From the NCBI RefSeq assembly GCF_910592395.1, contig NC_088320.1:11096501-11160500 (forward strand): 64,000 bases of DNA, written 5' to 3'. Source of the DNA: Lineus longissimus. Its lineage: Eukaryota; Nemertea; Pilidiophora; Heteronemertea; Lineidae. Under the pieces are notes generated by a model, which made no database searches, was not told the DNA's origin, and saw nothing but the letters and a program-made list of their open reading frames with translations. The translations under genes were made by a program, and so were the position numbers. Within the stretch, counting starts at the first letter, position 1. Each line of letters opens with the position of its first letter. Below, piece after piece: positions 55,740 to 64,000 of the stretch.

Positions 55740-56265
55740 TTTGGCAAGCCCGGCTTACCAAACAGCGCCTTTTTTCTGCCCTAGATGGAGAGCCGAACTC
55801 ATGCATATTCAACCATCCAGGAGCTCATTATCATTCGTGGCAACACGGTCAGCAACACTGGAGTTACAGTGAAACGCCTTTAGAAATGCACACTAATGCA
55901 TTTAACATGCTTATCAGTTAAATCACGTTTATGACTTTTTTTGTAAATCCATACAGTCATGTACATGTACATGCTTCTTCATGGATTATTGACCAAAACC
56001 CGAGTTTAGTAACAGAAATTGAATCGAGAGCGGGAAGTCGGCCATTGTTAAAATATGCGCATATAAATTCGAATATGACGTCACTGCTCTCTGATTGGTC
56101 AACATGTTGTAACCTCTCCGGCTCGCCAAACAGGGTAGTATTTTTGCCCTGTTTGGCAAGCCCGGCTTGCCGAACAGAGTTGATTTTTAGTGCTGTTTGG
56201 CAAGCGGCTCTCCAAGCAGGGCAAAAAAACATGCCTGTTCGGCGAGCCGCTTGCCAAATAGACCC
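55740..56265. repeat. Cluster of palindromes, GTTTGGCAAGCCCGGCTTGCC type
   Basis: Short perfect or near-perfect inverted repeats recur: TTTGGCAAGCCCGGCTTACC at 55740, GGCTCGCCAAACAGGG near 56120, GTTTGGCAAGCCCGGCTTGC at 56151, GTTTGGCAAGCGGC near 56195, and TTCGGCGAGCCGCTTGCC near 56238. They lie in intron 1 of the SAM gene. Confidence 0.8.
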
Positions 56266-56279
56266 GGCCTAAAAAAAAA

Positions 56280-58226
56280 ACCAATGGCTCTTTAGTACAT
56301 GTAGTACATGGATGCCTGCGGGTATAATTCATTACCATTCACTTACCTGCACATGTCTGGAGAATGGAAAAACACAATTTAAAAAAAAAGTCAATAGTGT
56401 GAGTTGTACACTCAATTCAAAGATAAAGTTGATTTTGGCAGGGCAGGGCAAGAAAATAGGACAATCACTCGAGTACAGTTACAGTAGCATTATTCATATG
56501 TCGTGAATGTAGGAAGGACAGGCAGCAACAAGTCAAAGGTTCACTGTGACACTGACAGTTCTACAGACTGTCATGACTGTTGCAGTCAAATCCCAATTTT
56601 ACACCACATTTTATTTTGATTGCAGAGCTAACAAAATTGGCCCTTTTAACATTTATCATTATTTCAAATCCAATTGTAAATCACTTATGGTCTGAGCGGC
56701 TTGAGAAATCTACTGGTACTGGTATTTAGATGCTCTAAAAAGTGAGCATATCTTCATTTCTAAAAGACAAGATTCTCTTTGTTTGAGTGCCTAAAGTACA
56801 AAAAAACGTTACCGGTATACATGCTTCAAGTTTCATAACTATTCAGCAAGTCAGCTGATTGTCATGCATGTAGTTACATTCAAATTCCTGTTGCCAGGCC
56901 TAAAAAAACAGGCCAAGGACCTTCTGTTCAGTGAACAATTACATTACCAGCCAAGCCTTTATCTACATGATTGACATCGAATCGAAATACATGAATACCA
57001 CCTCAGTCGTCATTAATAAAACATGAAATATTTATCTGCTTTCCTTGATAGTCAACATAAAGTCACTAGTTTTCTAGCAAGGTCACGAAATTAGTTGCCA
57101 CTGATGGTGCTGCAGACCAACTTCAACAAATCATACAACAAGACATGTATGACTGCAAAAATGACCTCTTTAGACTATAAAAAACATGCTGGAACATTTA
57201 CATTGCTGTCGAGCACAAACCCAATGAACGACAAGAGTTGGGTTTTATGCTTCGTACACGCAATGTACACATTTCTCATAGTGACCAGACACCGACAGCC
57301 ACATGTAGACCAAAGAGACATACTAGTATCATGTGTATGACAATCAATCACTGATCAGCAGAATGAGAATGATCAATCTCCAATGACAATGTCATTGATA
57401 TTGATAATCGAATACATGCAAATATACACGCATTCGTCGGATTCGAATGCGGTCATCCAGTTTCAACCAAGGAGTCAGTCAAAAAGGAAACTTTCTAGTG
57501 CTTCATAGCACCGTAGACTGAGTAATGTTCTTAATCCACTTTTATGCAGTAGAGATGTGGAAAAACAGCAGCAGTGACTTAGTCAGGAAGCAAAATCGGT
57601 TCACTCGTTGAGCCAGATGATGGCAGTCGCCATGATGGATCAACAAAATCAATAACGAACGATGCGCCACCTTTGTATAATTTTCAAGTAACATGGCGCG
57701 AATATTCAAAATAAGAAGATAAACTGGCATGCACGTGGACTAAATGTGCGCCTTCTACCCAGTCGTATGAAACACAGCTTCAGGCCTACGCTTTGATGCA
57801 ACATGTTTCGCAGTCATTCCATGCAAAAAAACCCCCAGCAACTAAGTTATCTTCCCCCCGAAAAAACGGACACAGATTATAGCTGCGTCTGCGGAAAAAC
57901 TGAGAGAAAGCGCAACTTCGAACAGAATTATAAACGTCGGCCTAGCCTATATTTCATGTATTTGAGGCCGAAAGTGATATAATTCAATAGCCTAATGCAT
58001 TGCGGACTAAAGATTTATATTAGTTTCACTCTAAGAATGTGCATAGGCCTACATATCTTGATGAGAAAAAAGTGTACGTGATTCGGACGGCCTGTGGCTG
58101 TGGCATGTGTGGTGCGCGGCGCGGACGGCGGGCGTTCAGAGTGCGCCTACCAGAAAACGGCCTAAAATAACATTTTAAACTACGAAACGTAAAAAAATGG
58201 TAATCTAGTGGTGCTATGTGACTTAC
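56280..58226. other. Intron 1 of the SAM-domain gene
   Basis: No gene seen. CpG content rises near 58080-58140 towards exon 1. A 10-bp stretch near 56349-56358 is bounded by acceptor-like and donor-like signals but would break the frame. Confidence 0.45.
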
Positions 58227-58293
58227 CGTTGAAGACTGATATTAATTCCTCCATACCCCACTCCTTCAGAATCACCTCGGTGAAGTTTTCCAT
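58227..58293 (-). CDS. SAM-domain gene, exon 1
   Basis: ATG at 58293-58291 followed by MENFTEVILKEWGMEELISV and a strong donor GTAAGTCA, phase 1. This is the first helix pair of a SAM domain (E-x-x-L-K-E-W-G-(M/L)-E-E-L) as at the very start of SAMD3-like proteins. Together the seven exons give about 330 residues with all six junction phases agreeing. Confidence 0.78.
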
Positions 58294-58582
58294 TTTGCCC
58301 GGAATCAAGCTTCTAATTGAAGCGAGGATAAAATGGCCGCTGATCACTTTAACGTCTGCCAAATTACGCGGTCCTGATTGGTGGACGGTTTTACTAATTA
58401 AATAGTTATTTCTAGATTGCGCACATCTGATTGGTAAGGCTTGTTAACTTATTATTTCAACTAACTTTATTTACTACTTTTCCCTCAGTACAACTAATTA
58501 ATAGTTATGTTCACTACTTAAATGGTTATTTTGGCTTTACTAATCAAATTAGTTAAAAATTTACCACTTAATTTTAAGAGTG
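58294..58582. promoter_or_regulatory. Presumed promoter region of the SAM-domain/transposase locus
   Basis: Directly upstream of exon 1 on the minus strand. No TATA box recognised. It may also hold the element's end, but no CACTA-type terminus could be identified. Confidence 0.3.
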
Positions 58583-58769
58583 AAACATGTACGGTCATTG
58601 CAGAAATCGGTCAAAATCACGAAAAAAATTAAGAAAAGAGCAGAATTGCGAATAAAATACCACGAAACACATACACAGAGGTTGACTCCACAGCTTTGAA
58701 AGGAAACTGACGGCCTACCGTCAACTAGACAGCGATGACATGGTACCCTACTAAACTTGTTAAAAATTT
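58583..58769. repeat. 185-bp dispersed repeat, copy 1
   Basis: Direct counterpart of 60793-60970. Shares CTAGACAGCGATGACATGGT, ACCACGAAACACAT and other blocks, with about one difference per ten bases by eye. Confidence 0.85.
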
Positions 58770-58785
58770 CAGGAGCAATGTTTCT

Positions 58786-58983
58786 TCAGAACTTTTGTGA
58801 GAAAACGTCGATGAAAATGAACGGTCTCGTCGAGCAGTATCTCATACACCATCCCGGAGAGTGCACTTTATGCTTGTAGGTCTTGTCGCACATCGCACAC
58901 TTGTAAAGGTTCTCACCAGTACTATCTTTGACGTGTCTTGTGCTGATTGAGCGTCCATTTCGTCGCACACCAGTGCTTCGCAC
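58786..58983 (-). pseudogene. C2H2 zinc-finger fragment
   Basis: Reads STGENLYKCAMCDKTYKHK, a linker plus the first half of a C2H2 finger, then a displaced HMRYC-like end (GWCMRYCSTRPF) that suggests small damage. No complete finger, no exon borders seen. It lies directly left-flanked by the 185-bp repeat. Confidence 0.4.
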
Positions 58984-60085
58984 CTTACGAGCTTATTACT
59001 GACGAACCGTTGCTCGGAGAACCACTTGTTTGTTGAAAGTAAAAAACAAAATTCTATCAGTCAAATTGTTGTTTGCTTATACCTTTTTGTTCTGTTTTAT
59101 ATGAACATTGATGATTATTGATAGAATGTTCATGGAGACGAGAAGAACTGGGATCACCATGCCGGTACCGTGTCATGCAACGTACTCTCTACTATACCAC
59201 AGTAGAGCATTTCACTGTTGTCGATATCGCATTAAACAGTGAACATTCTACTGTGTGTTTGCTTTTGCGCACATAATCTGCGCAACGAAGAATACCATTG
59301 AATATTATATAAATATTGCATGTCAAGTCATAGAATAGTCAAAATTATTTGTCAGGTCAAAAATTATTTCACGAGGCTTTAAACCAAACCTTGAAGAAAT
59401 CGGCCCAGCAGGTTTTGCACAGCGACCCAAACCACTGTCAAAGTGATTTTTAATCGGCGGATACGCAAATCATGTATGGAGCCAAGACGTGTATATTATG
59501 TACTGTAGACAGTGTGTGTTTACATTAGCAGACGATGTTTGTTTGAAGCGAGTCCAGGCCCAACTTGAATGCCTTGTACTTTCTGTTCGTGGATGTAACA
59601 GTCCCACCCAATGCAACCTACCTACTTTGTGGGTGTAATTCAAGACCCTGACAGTATCACTGTGCAACTTCCTGGCTTAAAACGCCGTAAATATGCTGTT
59701 TTTTATCGCCGATTTCGTCGAAACCTTAATGGCCGCCATTTGCAATATCGCGTCATCGATGACGTCAGCCGTGGAATAATGCCGTGGAAGAGTCAAAATT
59801 ATCGCATGGCACGTGGTCGTGAATGACGCGACGTGATTGGCTCACATACTAATGAGGTATGATAATATTGTTGAATGACCACGTGTTTTTAATTTGTGCT
59901 ATATATATAGTTTTTGACTGTAGCCGAATAGATGATAAATCAATAAATCAATTTGAATTTGAAATTTTGACTCTTTTATTTCATTTTAGCAGTGAGGATG
60001 GGCGGCTACAGGCGGTATCATTTCCAACAACATGTCACAATAAGAGACCTTTTTCCCCTATGTGCCAGGAGTATGAGGGGTTGAG
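58984..60085. other. Non-coding; includes a hairpin at 59198-59255
   Basis: No gene supported. A CRE-like TGACGTCA is present near 59759. A 21-bp imperfect stem (CACAGTAGAGCATTTCACTG and its complement) with a 15-base loop lies at 59198-59255. Confidence 0.5.
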
Positions 60086-60556
60086 GTGGTTAGGTCCTCT
60101 CATTCCCAGCTGCCAGTCACAGTCTGGTAAATGTTTGTCTCAAGTATGAATTTTGGCAATGATCATGGGTCGGGGTCCTATCATTCCCAGCCGTAAGTCA
60201 CAATCAGGTAACTTTTTGTCTCACATATAAAGTTTGGCAGTGATCAGGGGTCGGGGTCCTATCATTCCCAGCCACGAGTCACAATCTGGTAACTTTTTGT
60301 CTCACGTATGAAGTTTGGCAGTGATCATGGGTCGGGGTCCTATCATTCACAGCCACGAGTCACAATCTGGTAACTTTTTGTCTCACATATAAAGTTTGGC
60401 AGTGGTCATGGGTCGGGGTCCCATCATTCCAAGCCGTAAGTCACAATCAGGAATTTTTTTGTCTCACATATAAAGTTTGGCAGTGATCAGGGGTCGGGGT
60501 CCTATCATTCACAGCCACGAGTCACAATCTGGTAACTTTTTGTCTCACGTATGGGC
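60086..60556. repeat. 81-bp minisatellite, about six units
   Basis: GTCGGGGTCC recurs at about 60169, 60250, 60331, 60412 and 60493 with AGTCACAATC and CTTTTTGTCTCAC at fixed spacing. The first unit is degenerate. Confidence 0.9.
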
Positions 60557-60792
60557 CCACTCATTGTTAATTCAAGAAGCGGATAATAGACGGCGAAAGC
60601 ATCTGGCCAACTGTGAACTGTCTACTGTGTAAGTGAAAATGGAGACAGTGAAGAGTTCACTGTTTTGTGCGGAGCATGCTCTGTGTCATGGAAGGCAGCG
60701 GTATACGTCAGAAACTGAATTTCGACGTACAGGTTGCCTTTGTTAAACTGTACAAGGTGAAGTTAATGAACCACTCGAGGGTTCGCTAAATG

Positions 60793-60970
60793 TGTATGAG
60801 CATTGCAGATATCGGTCAAATAACGAAAAAAAATAAGAAAAGGGCAGAAATTCGAATGAAACACCACGAAACACATCCCCAGAGGTTGATTCCATATAGC
60901 TTTAGAGGGAACCTGACAGCCTACCGTTAACTAGACAGCGATGACATGGTACCCTACTAAACTATTTAAA
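60793..60970. repeat. 185-bp dispersed repeat, copy 2
   Basis: Counterpart of 58583-58769. Begins exactly where the coding trace of the exon remnant at 61019 stops, so it is either the shared 3' UTR of the family or an insertion. Confidence 0.85.
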
Positions 60971-61019
60971 AATTGTAATCAATTAGCCCTATAAACGACG
61001 AAAACCATCGCGTTATGAT
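60968..61019 (-). pseudogene. SAMD3-like family, last-exon remnant
   Basis: Acceptor ACTATCCTTCAG precedes. Reads IITRWFSSFIGLIDYNF then TAA. The pattern ITR-SSFI-LID-F resembles the C-terminal exon of this gene family (S-S-x-x-x-x-x-D-x-x-F-K-x-x-x-V-F). Cut short where the 185-bp repeat begins. Confidence 0.45.
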
Positions 61020-61111
61020 CTGAAGGATAGTATCTAGCAAAAGCCCAGGCCGCTACATCGCAAAAATGTATCCAAATCTTCCATATTTTACTATACTGAT
61101 GTTCAACTCAC

Positions 61112-61198
61112 GTCATCTGCTAGAGTGAATAAGCGGCTGTTCCTTGAACCGTCTGTCACAACAAAGGGCTGCGGCGACTCAACGAAGGCTTTTTTCCT
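61112..61198 (-). pseudogene. SAMD3-like family, penultimate-exon remnant
   Basis: About 29 codons in phase 0 with donor GTGAGTTG and an acceptor-like CAGTAG. Reads KKAFVESPQPFVVTDGSRNS, then RLFTLADD. QPF-V---G----LF-LAD is the block near the C-terminus of SAMD3-like proteins. It lies 5' of exon 1 of the locus at 58293 on the same strand, so it belongs to another family copy. Confidence 0.5.
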
Positions 61199-61201
61199 CT
61201 A

Positions 61202-62277
61202 CTGCGTTTTATTATGAAACCTAAAAAAGCATATACAAACATAAGTTAACGTAAACATATCACAAAATACGAACCAAAGGCAAAATACGAACTAAAACGA
61301 AAACTTACGGCTGTTCTTGCTCTGCTCTTGCATGTCCAATTACTATGCGGCCAAAAGACCAGGGTACAGCAGCGATGTATGTGAATGGTCAAGTTGTCCA
61401 TAGGCAACATGTCATGAGAAGTAACCTGGACAGTGTTGACAACAAGCATGAGCGGTATCAGCTCGGATGGAAGGGGGATGAGCACGGTGGAATGGGTGTG
61501 TTTATCGCATCCTGATTTATCTGACAAAAGTCCGACAAAGTCCGACTTTTCCCTAAGAGGTCGGATTTTTTAAAAACATGTGATATAAAGTGTGAAACAC
61601 ACACCCAGAGTGACCCAAAGTGTGAATACCAATTAGCTTGACCCTCTCTGAGAAAACCCGCCTAAAGTCGCCAGGACTTATTCTGAGTAATGCACTGAAA
61701 CAGCTGACCTGTTGAAAAAATGATAAAATTAGGCCACTTGTTTTTATAGTCCCAAGTGACAGATATTCATCTTAACTATCATGTACATCAACCATTTCAA
61801 TCAACAGAAATCCTTAATTGCTAGAAAAAGTAGATTTTATAAGGGTCATCTTTTCAAAAAAGGAGCAAAAAGGGCTTCAAAGGCCCCAAAAAGGTTGCCT
61901 CCCTGGTTTACTTTTACCTCGGCTGAACCCCACAGGTGTCATTCGGTTCGTGGACTACTTCTCTCTACCATACAAATGCATTGAATGTTATTGTATCACT
62001 ACACAACAGTGAGTAGGCTGAGTTTTGAAGAGGACTCCTCAGTATGCGACTTTAGGCTGGTGCAAATTTATCGACAAAATTCTCCGGACTGTGAACTATT
62101 CTCAACATATTGTCTTTTTTACCTGATATATGAACATCTAATGACAAGAAACTGATAGGTTTTAAGTGTGTTTATTGCCTCTACGAACTGTGATAAATGA
62201 AAAGTTTGGTGCAGTGTTTGTCTGTCCCATCACTGATTTTGAAATCCAACATGGCGGCCCCCAGCAAAGATGATTCC
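61202..62277. other. Non-coding; no gene supported
   Basis: An open minus-strand frame at 61246-61527 ends beside GTAAGTTT near 61310 and could hold a decayed exon of the same family copy, but it matches nothing I recognise. Confidence 0.35.
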
Positions 62278-63269
62278 GAGACAAGACCACTAATGAATAT
62301 TCATAGGTTGGAGGGTCGAGGCCTATCAATTAGACGAGTGCATGTTTTTTACTCTCAAGTACATATTTGGAGAGGTATTGAAAAAATATTTGCTGTGGCA
62401 AGTCTACAGATATAAAGAAATTATTTGATGAAAAAATTAATTTCGAATTTTGCTAATTGGGTAATAGGGGGCGTGTTTTGAGTTTTTTCTGCCAGTTGGC
62501 TGAAAACAGTGGAAATATCAAAGTCTGTCTAATTTGTCGATTATAAAAAAATTTCCGTGGTCAATCACCAATTTCCATCGCACCAGTTACTCGCAAGACT
62601 AACCCGTATATCATATCCGAATTTCAGTTTCACTACTTGACGCGTTTGTTGATGCGTCGCGGTCAAACATTGACAATTTAACTGCTAAAAGGCTTAAAAA
62701 ATCAATTGTGGTCTTGTCTCTATTTACACTACATTTTGGGTCAATATAGTGAAAAATTTGAATGTGCTCAAATCACTCTAATTCATTTAGAATATTGTAT
62801 TGCTGATGATTTAAGGTCAAAACAAGCTAAAATAATGAGAAAAAAACTTAATTTGACCCAAATAAGAGTCAACCTGACCCCGGTCTAAGTTCGGTTTCAT
62901 TTTTACAAGTCTTGTTGTGTTGCCATTCATTTTGTAATTTCTTTGAAACTACTTAGGCCTTGATCATGAAAGTTGTGCCCTAAGCAGCAAATATATTCCT
63001 AAATCACATCCTAAATTTTCAGCTCCATAGCTTGCTTATTCTGGCCAGGGCAGGTCTTTGAATTTGGTGCTGTTGGCTGCAAAATCATGACTTTTTGTCG
63101 ATTTTGTCCTCTTTCGTCGCTTTGGCACAGTTGTACCACTCTTTGAAATGTCTCTCATTTCTCCAAAAATGTCCAGATATGACTTTCCTTTGTTGGAGAG
63201 TTGTGGGATGTCATGTACATTAGTTTGAAAAAAATCTCAAAATGTTAACCCCTGAAATGTACCTTCATT
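62278..63269. repeat. 992-bp tandem unit, copy 1
   Basis: Starts GAGACAAGACCACTAATGAA. The whole sequence reappears from 63270 with no difference that I can see by eye. No ORF beyond 60 codons; contains AT-rich unique-looking DNA. Confidence 0.95.
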
Positions 63270-64000
63270 GAGACAAGACCACTAATGAATATTCATAGGT
63301 TGGAGGGTCGAGGCCTATCAATTAGACGAGTGCATGTTTTTTACTCTCAAGTACATATTTGGAGAGGTATTGAAAAAATATTTGCTGTGGCAAGTCTACA
63401 GATATAAAGAAATTATTTGATGAAAAAATTAATTTCGAATTTTGCTAATTGGGTAATAGGGGGCGTGTTTTGAGTTTTTTCTGCCAGTTGGCTGAAAACA
63501 GTGGAAATATCAAAGTCTGTCTAATTTGTCGATTATAAAAAAATTTCCGTGGTCAATCACCAATTTCCATCGCACCAGTTACTCGCAAGACTAACCCGTA
63601 TATCATATCCGAATTTCAGTTTCACTACTTGACGCGTTTGTTGATGCGTCGCGGTCAAACATTGACAATTTAACTGCTAAAAGGCTTAAAAAATCAATTG
63701 TGGTCTTGTCTCTATTTACACTACATTTTGGGTCAATATAGTGAAAAATTTGAATGTGCTCAAATCACTCTAATTCATTTAGAATATTGTATTGCTGATG
63801 ATTTAAGGTCAAAACAAGCTAAAATAATGAGAAAAAAACTTAATTTGACCCAAATAAGAGTCAACCTGACCCCGGTCTAAGTTCGGTTTCATTTTTACAA
63901 GTCTTGTTGTGTTGCCATTCATTTTGTAATTTCTTTGAAACTACTTAGGCCTTGATCATGAAAGTTGTGCCCTAAGCAGCAAATATATTCCTAAATCACA
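63270..64000. repeat. 992-bp tandem unit, copy 2 (partial, runs off window)
   Basis: 731 bases of the second unit, apparently identical to 62278-63008. Confidence 0.95.

Noticed and set aside
56349-56358. 10-bp microexon in intron 1 of the SAM gene
   Set aside because: Has acceptor- and donor-like flanks, but including it would break the exon 1-exon 2 frame that otherwise agrees.
60086-60556. CRISPR-like or regulatory array at 81-bp spacing
   Set aside because: Whole unit is repeated with no unique spacer; an ordinary minisatellite.

Overview
Eukaryotic, metazoan nuclear DNA. Spliced genes with GT/AG introns, AATAAA signals, minisatellites and many transposon classes are visible; no operon, tRNA, rRNA or CRISPR array was seen. 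The transposon mix (DIRS-like, BEL/Pao, Mag/K02A2.6-like Gypsy, CR1/L2-type LINEs, piggyBac, a CACTA-like element with a SAM-domain companion, CAGTRGRRCCTC-type MITEs) suggests a marine invertebrate, perhaps a lophotrochozoan. That is inference, and the species cannot be fixed from the sequence.

Layout. 1-3250: 3' part of a DIRS-like retrotransposon (RT/RNase H, then tyrosine recombinase). 3532-3639: a MITE. 4093-5574 (minus): an orphan LINE ORF1. 6605-11563: a full-length Gypsy LTR element with 163-bp LTRs and a perfect 5-bp target duplication, but broken frames. 12157-15372 (minus): two exons of a secreted C-type-lectin-like gene whose first intron carries an antisense, 5'-truncated LINE (about 12865-14890). 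19076-20866 (plus): an intact single-exon TRP-like channel. 22858-33262 and 36660-47764: two copies (A and B) of one segment of about 10.4 kb, separated by about 3.4 kb that contains a decayed piggyBac. Copy B runs straight into a 5'-truncated BEL/Pao element (47765-50648).

50679-58293 (minus) is the most interesting locus. Seven phase-compatible exons encode a SAM-domain protein of the SAMD3-like family. A C2H2 ORF and a CACTA-like DDE transposase ORF lie inside its second intron on the same strand, only 8 bp after the exon 2 boundary. This matches the way tnpD ORFs sit inside a tnpA intron in plant En/Spm. The 3' end is cut by the BEL LTR, and terminal exons of a second family member remain at 61.0-61.2 kb.

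The last 11 kb are repeats: a 185-bp dispersed pair, an 81-bp minisatellite, and a 992-bp unit that begins a second, apparently identical copy and runs off the window. Likely host genes are the TRP-like channel, the lectin-like gene and perhaps the unrecognised spliced gene and ORF inside copies A and B. Nearly everything else is mobile or repeated DNA, often nested. Positions of splice sites and repeat edges were read by eye and may be off by a few bases.
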